A stretch of DNA of 64,000 nt from Candidatus Nanoarchaeia archaeon. GTDB lineage: Archaea; Nanobdellota; Nanobdellia; Pacearchaeales; GW2011-AR1. Below the pieces are notes generated by a model. That model was given only the letters and a program-made list of their open reading frames with translations. It had not been told where the DNA came from and made no database searches. The position numbers and the translations under genes are program-made. Positions 17,098-26,413 of the stretch are shown here, in pieces (within the stretch, counting starts at the first letter, position 1; every line of letters starts with the position of its first letter). Location of the stretch: the NCBI GenBank assembly GCA_028711165.1, contig JAQTST010000001.1, positions 540,558-604,557 of the forward strand, read 5' to 3'.

Positions 17098-17520
17098 ATG
17101 GAACCGATTTCTAAATCTGAACTTGGGAAAAAATCGCGCGCGAAAGGACAGAGATTTGAATTAAAAGTCCGTCAAGAACTCGAGAATATGGGCTGGGTTG
17201 TCAGCAAATGGACAAACACCGTCGATAATGAGAAAAATAAAGTTGTTCCGGCAAAAAGAAAATTTAATCCCTTTCTTAAAACATTGACAATTGGAACTGG
17301 TTTTCCTGACTTTGTTTGCTTCAAACGGGATGGAGAAAAATTTGACGTTATTGGACTTGAAGTTAAGGGGAATGGTTACTTAGACCAAATAGAAAAAGGA
17401 ATGTGCATCTGGCTTCTGGAAAACAAAATTTTCTCGAAGATATTAATTGCCCGACGGGGAAAGAAGCCGGGCGAGATTGAGTATATTGATTTCAGGGAAA
17501 AGTATCACAACAAAGAATAA
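17098..17520 (+). CDS. PD-(D/E)XK nuclease-like (Hjc/VRR-like) protein
   Basis: RAKGQRFELKVRQELENMGWVV...GFPDFVCF...IGLEVKGNGYLDQIEKGM. Confidence 0.65.
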   Translation: MEPISKSELGKKSRAKGQRFELKVRQELENMGWVVSKWTNTVDNEKNKVVPAKRKFNPFLKTLTIGTGFPDFVCFKRDGEKFDVIGLEVKGNGYLDQIEKGMCIWLLENKIFSKILIARRGKKPGEIEYIDFREKYHNKE

Positions 17521-17544
17521 AAACGCTTTTTTATTTTGATTTTT

Positions 17545-18087
17545 ATGAGGAGATTATTGCTCATTTTGGTTTTTGTTTTTCTGGTAGGGAATATAACTGC
17601 TTCATGCAACGAGACTCAGATTAACATTAATAGTGCCTCGGCTGAAGAACTGGACAATTTGACAGGAATTGGACAGGCATATGCGTCGAGGATTATAGAA
17701 AAAAGGATGTTTAATTCTGTTGATGATTTGATAAATGTCGACGGAATTGGGCCTGCAACACTGGAGAAAATAAAACAGCAGGGATTGGCTTGTGTCGACG
17801 AGGAAATTGAAAATGAAGATAATTCTGAACAGGAAGAGGAAGAAAAAAATAATTCGGTTGAGAAAGAGGTTGAAGAAGAAAATTTGATTTATGAAAATGT
17901 CTCGCAGAAATTAGATAATGAAATGGCGTTAGAACCTATTTCTCTTAATTCAAAAAATATAAAAAGCGGGGAGGATAACGAGAATTTAGGAAAGAATTTA
18001 GCTCTTGGCGGGATTGTAACTTTCTGCGTCATGTTCGGGGCTTTATTTTTATTAAAGACAAGGAAAAAGAAAAATGAATTTCGATAA
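17545..18087 (+). CDS. Secreted/anchored ComEA-type helix-hairpin-helix protein
   Basis: Signal peptide; ININSASAEELDNLTGIGQAYASRIIEKRMFNSVDDLINVDGIGPATLEKIK; C-terminal TM. Confidence 0.8.
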   Translation: MRRLLLILVFVFLVGNITASCNETQININSASAEELDNLTGIGQAYASRIIEKRMFNSVDDLINVDGIGPATLEKIKQQGLACVDEEIENEDNSEQEEEEKNNSVEKEVEEENLIYENVSQKLDNEMALEPISLNSKNIKSGEDNENLGKNLALGGIVTFCVMFGALFLLKTRKKKNEFR

Positions 18088-18535
18088 AAAAAACATTAGA
18101 GCAGTAATGATTGTAGAAGTTTTAGGGAGACCTCCCGAACATCTCGTTGGAACTCTCGAGGATATTGCAAAAAAAATGGGGGAAGAAAAAGGAGTTAAAG
18201 TTGTCGGCAACAAAATAAGTCCTCCTGTTTTAATGAAGGAACAGAAAGAATTTTACACAAGTTTTGCTGAGATTGAAGTTGAAGTCGAGGAAATTTTGTA
18301 TCTCGCGATTTTGATGTTCAAATATATGCCTGCGAATATTGAGATTATTTCTCCTGAGAATATTTCTCTGCCGAATTCGGGATGGAATGATATTCTGAAT
18401 GAACTCACGAGGAGACTTCACGGCTATGAGGAACTTGCGAGAATTATGCAGACAGAAAAAATGATTCTCGAGAATAGGCTCAAAGAAATGATAAGCGCTC
18501 CAACAGAGGAAAAACCAAAGAAAAAGAAAAAATGA
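18074..18535 (+). CDS. Conserved hypothetical protein
   Basis: 153-aa ORF in operon context. Confidence 0.55.
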   Translation: MNFDKKNIRAVMIVEVLGRPPEHLVGTLEDIAKKMGEEKGVKVVGNKISPPVLMKEQKEFYTSFAEIEVEVEEILYLAILMFKYMPANIEIISPENISLPNSGWNDILNELTRRLHGYEELARIMQTEKMILENRLKEMISAPTEEKPKKKKK

Positions 18536-18762
18536 GCAGTGTAACGAGTGTGCAATATTCCGGAATTCTAAACAATGGAATCAGGCCAAAAAATTTGGAA
18601 GAAAAATTAGACGGGGATAAAATAAAAAAGAAATTTGACGACGAGAAAGAAGAAGTCGTTCCAATAAAAGAAATGGATTCGAGAGCAATCAGCGAATATA
18701 ATCCTGACGGACATTACAGAGAAGATTATAACACTGAAAAACATTTAGATATTTTCGCTTAG
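18532..18762 (+). CDS. Small hypothetical protein
   Basis: 76-aa ORF with ATGA overlap to previous gene. Confidence 0.5.
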   Translation: MSSVTSVQYSGILNNGIRPKNLEEKLDGDKIKKKFDDEKEEVVPIKEMDSRAISEYNPDGHYREDYNTEKHLDIFA

Positions 18763-20057
18763 AATTTTTTCGGCTGTGCTGCTTTCAAAAAATTAATCGG
18801 CTTTTTTGTCTTCCTGTATTTTGCAAAATAGAACCAGATTAATCCTCCAATTACGACGACGATTAAGATTACAGCGATGATAGTTCCGGTGCTGCTTGAT
18901 TTTATTTTTTGAACTGCTCCAAGACAGCAGACATTGTCTTTTGCGTAAATCGGGTCTTTGTCACATTTTTCAGTTCCCCTGTTGAAAGTTTTTCCGTTAA
19001 GCTCTGCACAGGTTTTTGCTGATGAATACTGGCTTTCATTTGTGGAAGTATAGTTACTGAGAAACTGCAGGTACACTGAAGAGGAAATTATTGTATCGCC
19101 TATTTTTGCATTTAATTCTCCGTCGACGTTTGCTTCGGCTGCAGATGAGAAAGACAATTCAACAAAAGTGTATGAATCCGCGTTTAGACTTTCAATCGAA
19201 GTTTTAGATAATGTGACAAAAGGAGAAATCGAATTTGAAAAATAAAGGGAGACATTTGTGAAATTTTTGTTTCCGGAATTGTAAAGGTAGACGATTTTTT
19301 TTGTGACTGAATTTATCGGCAGGGAAATATTTAATTCTGACGGCTCGAAGCTGAATGATGATGCATCCGAAGTTGCCCCGCCTTCAAGACTTAAAGGAAT
19401 GTAGACTGGAATTTCGTAAATCAAATTATCTGTTTTAAGTCCGATGTACCTCAGTCCGGATTCCCCTGTGCCTAATGTAAAATATATTTTTTTAATTTCT
19501 CCCGATTTTAGAGATACCGACGCTGTTTTTGAGCCGCCGACGAAAATCTGCCTTGCTTCTGAAATATTTGTCTCTGTATCGACGCTGACAGTTATTGTAT
19601 TCTCGTTGAGATTTTGCACTTCAACAAAGAAATCTCCTGAGGTTGAAATTACTCCCGGCTTGACGTAGAAATCTGCTGTCTGAGAATCGATTGAAAATTC
19701 TCCGACTATTGTCTCCTCGCTGATTGATGCGCCTTTCATGTATCTTGCATTCTCGACGGTAACAGTATAATTTCCTTCGGGTTTATTCAGAAGAATTGCG
19801 TAAATGTAAAACTCGTCGCCGATTTTTATCACGTCGTAATCAAGAGAAATCTGAAAATTGCTGTCGAGGACAGAACCCTGATAAAAGAAAACATTTTCTT
19901 TTGTGATTGGCTGAATAAAATTGGCTGAAACTTTTGCTATCAGTGTTTCTCCTGAACTCAGAGTTTTATTTTCTGCCAGGACATTTATCTCTACCGCAGA
20001 AATTAACTGGAAAGATAAAATTAAAACAAATAAAATTGTCAAACTCTTTTTTATCAT
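18759..20057 (-). CDS. Secreted, C-terminally membrane-anchored protein
   Basis: Signal peptide, beta-rich ectodomain, C-terminal TM plus basic tail. Confidence 0.65.
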   Translation of the reverse strand: MIKKSLTILFVLILSFQLISAVEINVLAENKTLSSGETLIAKVSANFIQPITKENVFFYQGSVLDSNFQISLDYDVIKIGDEFYIYAILLNKPEGNYTVTVENARYMKGASISEETIVGEFSIDSQTADFYVKPGVISTSGDFFVEVQNLNENTITVSVDTETNISEARQIFVGGSKTASVSLKSGEIKKIYFTLGTGESGLRYIGLKTDNLIYEIPVYIPLSLEGGATSDASSFSFEPSELNISLPINSVTKKIVYLYNSGNKNFTNVSLYFSNSISPFVTLSKTSIESLNADSYTFVELSFSSAAEANVDGELNAKIGDTIISSSVYLQFLSNYTSTNESQYSSAKTCAELNGKTFNRGTEKCDKDPIYAKDNVCCLGAVQKIKSSSTGTIIAVILIVVVIGGLIWFYFAKYRKTKKPINFLKAAQPKKF

Positions 20058-20108
20058 GTTAATTAAAAATAAAATGAGTTAATAAATATTTTTGAATTGG
20101 ATAAATAA

Positions 20109-21881
20109 TTATTTTCCAATTTCTCTTAATTTTTTGATAACGTCGTCAAACTCTGTTTTTTTCGGAGCAGTCTTTGCAGTTGCTCTTGACTGCTGAGGAA
20201 TTATTCTTCTTGGAATTGCTCCAGGAGGAACTCTTGTCGACGGAGTTGTCATTCTTCCCGACGGTGCAGAAGGCTTGCCTTTTCTCCTGAATTTAGACTG
20301 AAGCCATGTCTTGAATTTCATGAAAAGGACTCTAAGCTGTTTTCTGTAAATTATCCCAATAACAGCGAGGATGATTAATATGGCTAAAATTATTATTAAT
20401 ACAATCCAGTTGAATGTTTTCGGAACACAGCAGATATCAGAACTTGAACAAGTGTACGGGCCTAATTTTTCTTTGCTTGTGCAGGTTGTTCTGCAAATTC
20501 CTTTGTTTGTTTCACACTGAGTAAGTTGTGCCTGTCCGCAAATTCCTTTTGTACAGCAGAATTTTTGTGAGTTTGTATCAAGAGATTCTACAATTATTCC
20601 GTCGAGACATTGCTCGTTTGAGTTGCATAACTCTCCGCCCTGGTCGTCACAACTCTCTAACTTTTTTGGCTTGTTACAGCAAACTTCTGAAAAGCATCCT
20701 GTGTAACTATCTAATACAGTTCCTTCTGAAGATTCACAGGAAGCAGCAGACATGCAGTAGAAATCAGCAGCCTCGCAATCTCTTGTGTCTGGAATTTCTC
20801 CTGAAACTTTTCTCGGCCATAAAGAATAAAGAATGAAAGCAGTATTTCTTATGTTGTCCTGCCAGCAACCCCCGGCATCCTGAACTTCTTTAAGCCAGTT
20901 CTTTGAATTTGTTTTTTCAGTAAGCTCGACGTTCTGGAAAGGAAGAAGAGCTGCAGCAGTGTCGTAGAATTTATCTCCTGATGCATCCCAATACTGACTG
21001 CCAATTTGTTTTGAAAGTAAAGCTGTCTTGAATCCGTTAGTTAATGAATATAAGAAAGCCTCCGGAATATATTTTGAATTTTCATCTGCCTGTGAGACAA
21101 GATAAGGAAGATAAGCTGTGATGTTATATTTTTTATTTTTCAAAACTAATGCTGCCCATAATGTTCCTTCGTAAGAGCATGAAGTTCCCTCGGTGAAACA
21201 CATAGAGTTTACTTTTTCTATTGTTGTCCCGCTTCCAGAAGCAGAATGAGTTGCTTCAGAGACGTAAAATGTTGAGCCAGCAGAAGGATTTTTTTTGTAT
21301 AATAAAGAAGTAAGGAAAGATTTATCGCAGGTTATCTGGAACTGCTCATTGTAACATGAGGGGGAAATGGTGAACCAGTAATTTTGATATCTTGTAAGAC
21401 ATCCGCCCGCTGTTGTTGTTAATGTTCTGTCGGCGCTGATTGAGAAATCGTAAGAAACTCCTGCGTAAGTTGCACGGCATGCAGTTGTTGTTCCATTTGA
21501 CGTCGGGCTTTCGATTTGCAAGTACCAGAATATATCGTTGAAGTTTACTGCCTGAGATAATAACCAGTCTTCTGCTTTTTTAGTTCCTGAACCAACTGCC
21601 AAAATTGCCTGAGCAGTTGTCTTTATTGTACAGCCAGAATTTGGCCAGCACTCGTTGCTGTTTAAAGAATCTGAATTCAGCTCGGCTTTACATCTTCCGA
21701 GAGCCAACGCTGAAAATATTTTTTCTTCTGTTGATAAAGTAGAACATTTATTTGCAACTTTGTTTTCAAGACAATCGTAACCTTTTGTTGCGACGTCTGA
21801 TTGAGTTTGATTTTGTGCTGAGACAAAAAGCAGAGAAGAAACTAACACTAACAGAAAAATTAACAGCACCTTTTTTTTCAT
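20109..21881 (-). CDS. Secreted Cys-rich membrane-anchored protein, possible alpha/alpha-toroid-like N-terminal part
   Basis: Signal peptide; QAILAVGSGTKKAEDWLLSQ; many paired Cys; C-terminal TM and basic tail. Confidence 0.6.
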   Translation of the reverse strand: MKKKVLLIFLLVLVSSLLFVSAQNQTQSDVATKGYDCLENKVANKCSTLSTEEKIFSALALGRCKAELNSDSLNSNECWPNSGCTIKTTAQAILAVGSGTKKAEDWLLSQAVNFNDIFWYLQIESPTSNGTTTACRATYAGVSYDFSISADRTLTTTAGGCLTRYQNYWFTISPSCYNEQFQITCDKSFLTSLLYKKNPSAGSTFYVSEATHSASGSGTTIEKVNSMCFTEGTSCSYEGTLWAALVLKNKKYNITAYLPYLVSQADENSKYIPEAFLYSLTNGFKTALLSKQIGSQYWDASGDKFYDTAAALLPFQNVELTEKTNSKNWLKEVQDAGGCWQDNIRNTAFILYSLWPRKVSGEIPDTRDCEAADFYCMSAASCESSEGTVLDSYTGCFSEVCCNKPKKLESCDDQGGELCNSNEQCLDGIIVESLDTNSQKFCCTKGICGQAQLTQCETNKGICRTTCTSKEKLGPYTCSSSDICCVPKTFNWIVLIIILAILIILAVIGIIYRKQLRVLFMKFKTWLQSKFRRKGKPSAPSGRMTTPSTRVPPGAIPRRIIPQQSRATAKTAPKKTEFDDVIKKLREIGK

Positions 21882-21892
21882 AGCTTATCTAA

Positions 21893-23182
21893 TTAATTGT
21901 TATTTTTAAAATTATCTTTATTCTTTTTTGGTTTATTCATCTCGGACTGGAAATTTTTTCTGACAACATAATTCACAGGGTTCTTCGTCGTTTTGCATAA
22001 CGGGTCCGACGAGCAGACGCCGATGTCCTTGTAAAAATCCATGCAGTTGGGGGGAAGCATTGGTTTTTTTTTCAGTGCCCAATCAATCTGCGCTTTCACA
22101 TACGCATCTTTTAACGGGAGCGGATTTTTTTTGTTCCACGAATAAATTATTTTTTCAAGCTCGTCTTTTTCTGTTCCAATTGAGCGGAGAAAATTAATCA
22201 GCACAAACAGCGAACGCTTTTTTCCGTCGTTAACTCCGAGAAGGATTTTCTGCACGCAGGGAGGGAAATTTTTTTCTGAGCGGTCTGTTATATTAATAGG
22301 CTTGTACTCAAAAGTTTTCTTTTCCTCTTTATTAGAATTCTCTTGGCTCCAGTCAAGCGCCTGCATCAAAAGTTCTGTCGCCTCGCCTTCCCTGCATTCG
22401 GGAATAAAATTTTTTACTTTAATCTTGAAAGGGTCTGCATCTTTTGGCTGGAAATCAGAAAGATTATTTTTATCGAGGACAACACTTGCAAGTGCGGTTT
22501 TCTCGTGGAGAGAGTAAGGCATCCTAAATAGATGGCGAGGAGAAACAAGAATCAAATCCGGCATAACTTCTTTCGGCGCCTGAAAATCTCTTATATATTT
22601 ATTAGGAGTAGTAAGTTTTGTAATCTCTTCGATTAATTTTGGTTTTGTTTTTTCCATAATATATTTTGTCAGTATTCTCGGCCATTCGGGGAACATGTCA
22701 GAAGTTTTCACGCCGTTGATTTCTTTAGGAAAAGCTTTCCACGGAACTATCATGTGAAATCCCTTGCTACCCGAAAATTTTATTCCGATATTTTTTACTC
22801 CGCTGAATTCGAGAAAATTGATTATAATCTTCGCCATAATTTTGCTGTAATCAATATATTTGCTGTCGATGTCAATAAGCAAGTCCCAGCCTTCCCGAAT
22901 TTTGTTTAATTCTTCTTCTTTCATTCCTGTTTGTACACTCAGGGGATTGTTCCAGCGTTCTTCTGAACAATGAAATGATGTTGCTCCTTTTTTTACAAGC
23001 CCGAAAACATCTGACTCATACTGAAAAGAATCAGGGCGTTTTCCAAAACCTTCAAAATATCTCGGAGAAATTTCTCTGTTAACAGAAAAGTCAAAGATTG
23101 CTTTCTGAATTTCGGGATTTGAATAATAAAGATGAGTTATTTTTCTTATTCTTTCCTCTCTTACAGACGGAGAATTATCCAT
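21893..23182 (-). CDS. priS: DNA primase: PriS catalytic domain fused to PriL-CTD-like Fe-S domain
   Basis: LLIDIDSKYID, KFSGSKGFHMIVPW; C-terminal FPPCVQKILLG..., PPNCMDFYKDIGVCSSDPLC. Confidence 0.85.
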   Translation of the reverse strand: MDNSPSVREERIRKITHLYYSNPEIQKAIFDFSVNREISPRYFEGFGKRPDSFQYESDVFGLVKKGATSFHCSEERWNNPLSVQTGMKEEELNKIREGWDLLIDIDSKYIDYSKIMAKIIINFLEFSGVKNIGIKFSGSKGFHMIVPWKAFPKEINGVKTSDMFPEWPRILTKYIMEKTKPKLIEEITKLTTPNKYIRDFQAPKEVMPDLILVSPRHLFRMPYSLHEKTALASVVLDKNNLSDFQPKDADPFKIKVKNFIPECREGEATELLMQALDWSQENSNKEEKKTFEYKPINITDRSEKNFPPCVQKILLGVNDGKKRSLFVLINFLRSIGTEKDELEKIIYSWNKKNPLPLKDAYVKAQIDWALKKKPMLPPNCMDFYKDIGVCSSDPLCKTTKNPVNYVVRKNFQSEMNKPKKNKDNFKNNN

Positions 23183-23267
23183 CGAAATGGAAATCGTGGA
23201 AAGTTTAAATAAATAACCCATGCTAAAAAACAATAATACTTAAAAAAGGAATATACATTTCATAAAA

Positions 23268-23996
23268 ATGCTTGTGAAACTTGAAGACCCGAGTTTATTC
23301 TCAAAAGTGATTGAAGTAATTTCTGATTTAGTTACTGAGGTTAGGATAAAAATCAACGAGTTCGGCATGAGCATTACTGCGATAGACCCTGCGAATGTTG
23401 CGATGGTTAGGTTCAAGCTTCCGAGGAGCGCGTTCTCGCAATTTGAAACAGGAGATGAAGTTCTTGGAATTAATTTGGATAGTCTGAAAAAAATTTTAAG
23501 ACGATGCTCTAACGGGACTTCGCTGATTCTCGAGAAGAAAGATAATTTCCTTGAGATAAAAGTAACCGGAAGGATAATGAGAAATTTCAGCCTGAATCTG
23601 ATTGAGATTGAAAGTGCTGAGAAAGAAATACCGACGCTGGATTACAGCGCACGAGTTGAGATTTCTTCGCCTGATTTAATTTCTTCAATTGAAGACTGCA
23701 TTGTTGTTTCGGACGCATGTTCATTCAAGGTGAATCAGGAAAAAAAATTTATCGTTGAATCAAAAGGTTTGAATTCTGCAAGAAGCGAGTTTTCCAGCGA
23801 CGAGGCAAAAATAGAAGCAGAAGAATGCAAATCAAAATACAGCCTGGAATATCTGCAAAAATTTATGAAAGGAATGAAACTTTGCGAGAAAACAATTTTA
23901 TTTTTTGCAAATGACCATCCGATGAAAATGGATATCAAGACAGAACATATGGAATTGAATTTTCTTCTGGCACCGAGGGTAGAAACCGAGGATTGA
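23268..23996 (+). CDS. pcn: DNA polymerase sliding clamp PCNA
   Basis: EFGMSITAIDPANVAMVRFKLP...DEVLGINLDSLKKILRR...LEYLQKFMKG...PMKMDIKTEHMELNFLLAPRVE. Confidence 0.95.
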   Translation: MLVKLEDPSLFSKVIEVISDLVTEVRIKINEFGMSITAIDPANVAMVRFKLPRSAFSQFETGDEVLGINLDSLKKILRRCSNGTSLILEKKDNFLEIKVTGRIMRNFSLNLIEIESAEKEIPTLDYSARVEISSPDLISSIEDCIVVSDACSFKVNQEKKFIVESKGLNSARSEFSSDEAKIEAEECKSKYSLEYLQKFMKGMKLCEKTILFFANDHPMKMDIKTEHMELNFLLAPRVETED

Positions 23997-24039
23997 AATA
24001 ATTCTTAAAGTTTATAAATAAAGATTTCTTAAAATAAAT

Positions 24040-24822
24040 ATGAATGAGAGGTGGAACAGAAAGGCACAAGTAACTATTTTTATAATCATCGCAATTGTTA
24101 TCGTCGCAGGTGCATTGCTTGTTTACAGTTTTTTCCCGCAGATTCAGACAACATTCGGCGGAGGAGAGGTAACACCGCAGACATTTATACAGACATGCAT
24201 TGAGAAAGATATACAAAATGCCGTCGACAAATTGTCATTGCAGGGAGGAAGTATAACCCCTGAAAATTATCTTCTTTACAAAGATATTCCTGTTGAATAT
24301 TTATGCTACACAAATGAATATTACGCAACGTGCAATGTTCAGCAGCCAAATCTGGCTTTACATATTGAATCAGAAATAAAAAATGAAATAAATAATGTTG
24401 TTGATGCGTGTTTTAATTCTCTGCAGGAAAGCTATGAAGGAAAGGGTTACAGCGTCGATATGAAGTCAGGGGAAAAGATAATTGAACTTCTTCCGAAGAG
24501 AATTGCTGCAACATTTGATTATTCTGTAACTTTAACAAAAGGCGGAGATGTGCAGAATTATGATTCTTTCATTGTTTTGCTAAACAATAATCTTTATGAA
24601 TTAACTTCAATTGCTAACAGCATAGTCGAGTGGGAGACAACTTACGGCGACGCTGAGACATCGACTTACATGACATATTATCATGATTTGAAAGTTGAAA
24701 AAATATTAAGAGACAGCGGGACAAAAGTTTATATTATAACAGACAGAAATACGGATAGTCAATTTCAGTTCGCATCAAGAAGTCAGGTTTGGCCTGCAGG
24801 ATACGTGAAACCAACAATATAA
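24040..24822 (+). CDS. Pilin-like surface protein
   Basis: N-terminal RKAQVTIFIIIAIVIVAGALLVYSFF (class III signal-like). Confidence 0.65.
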   Translation: MNERWNRKAQVTIFIIIAIVIVAGALLVYSFFPQIQTTFGGGEVTPQTFIQTCIEKDIQNAVDKLSLQGGSITPENYLLYKDIPVEYLCYTNEYYATCNVQQPNLALHIESEIKNEINNVVDACFNSLQESYEGKGYSVDMKSGEKIIELLPKRIAATFDYSVTLTKGGDVQNYDSFIVLLNNNLYELTSIANSIVEWETTYGDAETSTYMTYYHDLKVEKILRDSGTKVYIITDRNTDSQFQFASRSQVWPAGYVKPTI

Positions 24823-24823
24823 A

Positions 24824-26413
24824 ATGAGGATGAAAATATTTAGTTTATTAGTTTTAGGAATTTTATTAATCGGAGTTGCGTCGGCAATCACCTGCTGTGA
24901 AAGAACAACGACAGAAGCCTGGTGCCAGAATGCAAACAGCGAGACTGAATGCAACACAGGAATTAATCCAGTGAATGGAGAACCTTATAGAGTTATAAAT
25001 GCTTTTTGTGATGCAACTTCTTACTGCCGACCAGGAACTTGCATTAATAACAGAGACGGAATATGCATGCCGAATACTGCTGAAATAGTTTGCGAATCAA
25101 ACAATGGATTCTGGAGTGATAAACCAAAAGCAGAAATTGCACAGTGTAAATTAGGATGCTGTGTTTTGGGAGACAGTACCGCGTTCGTGACACAAGTTGC
25201 GTGCAACAGAATGTCCTCTTTATACGGACTTACTATTAATTACAGAGCAGACATCACAACAGAACTTGAATGTTTGGCGAGTTCAAATCCGTCGGCAAAA
25301 GGAGCTTGCGTTTATGAAAAAGAGCTTGCAAGAACCTGCGAGATGACGACGAGAAAAGAATGCAATGACAAGAAAAAAAGTTCAACACTTTCAGGAATTG
25401 AATTCCACGAAGGATTTTTGTGCAGTGCAAATGAGCTGGAAACAGTCTGTGCAAAATCTCAGAGCACAAGATGTGAGGGAGATGATATTTACTTCATAGA
25501 CACCTGCGGGAACTTGGCAAATATTTATGATTCTGACAAAATAAATGATCAGACTTACTGGACACTTGTTCAGGAACCAATATGCAGCGACGGAAATGGA
25601 AACAAAAATTCTGCAAGCTGTGGTGACTGCGATTATTATTCAGGAAGCATGTGCAAGCAGAAAGGTGTTGGGGAAATTGTAGATTATGGCAATTATATCT
25701 GCAAAGATTTGGACTGCAATAGTTATTCCGGATATTACCCAGGAACAGGAAAACCAAAACATGGAGAGAGCTGGTGTGCAACAGATACAGCGACGGGAAT
25801 TGCAGATAAATATCTTCCCGGAAGCACTCAGTACAGATTATTGTGCTACAATGGGGAAGTCACTACTGAAATTTGTGATACAACAAGACAGAAAATTTGT
25901 TCAGAGGTTATTGTAGATACTGATACAGGATTCAGAACAGGAAATTGCAGAGCGAATAAATGGCAGGATTGCACTGCACAGACAACAGAAGTATCCTGCA
26001 GCGATACTGATTTTAGAGATTGTGAATGGAAATCAGGATATCATTTCGATGTTGACACAGGACTTCAGACAGGCGGAGAAGGTTATTGTGTTCCAAAATA
26101 TCCTCCCGGATTTGAAAGAAATGGCAATGATAATCTTATCGGTGGAGAAAGTTGTGCTCAGGCAAGTTCAGTCTGTTTTGTAAAAGTTGAAAAAGGATTA
26201 ACTGGGGGAGGATGGACATGTGACAGCAGTAATCCCGGAAATAATTGTTCATGTTTAGATTCAAGTTCATCAGCAGCAAATCCTGCCTGGGTAAAAGCAA
26301 GAAATGATATTTGTGTAAGGTTGGGAGACTGCGGAGATAAAACTAACTTTATCGGAAAAGCAGGAAATACTGAAAATGCTATTACAGAAATAATAGAACT
26401 AGGAACAGGATGA
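24824..26413 (+). CDS. Large Cys-rich secreted protein
   Basis: Signal peptide and dozens of Cys in the ectodomain. Confidence 0.65.
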   Translation: MRMKIFSLLVLGILLIGVASAITCCERTTTEAWCQNANSETECNTGINPVNGEPYRVINAFCDATSYCRPGTCINNRDGICMPNTAEIVCESNNGFWSDKPKAEIAQCKLGCCVLGDSTAFVTQVACNRMSSLYGLTINYRADITTELECLASSNPSAKGACVYEKELARTCEMTTRKECNDKKKSSTLSGIEFHEGFLCSANELETVCAKSQSTRCEGDDIYFIDTCGNLANIYDSDKINDQTYWTLVQEPICSDGNGNKNSASCGDCDYYSGSMCKQKGVGEIVDYGNYICKDLDCNSYSGYYPGTGKPKHGESWCATDTATGIADKYLPGSTQYRLLCYNGEVTTEICDTTRQKICSEVIVDTDTGFRTGNCRANKWQDCTAQTTEVSCSDTDFRDCEWKSGYHFDVDTGLQTGGEGYCVPKYPPGFERNGNDNLIGGESCAQASSVCFVKVEKGLTGGGWTCDSSNPGNNCSCLDSSSSAANPAWVKARNDICVRLGDCGDKTNFIGKAGNTENAITEIIELGTG

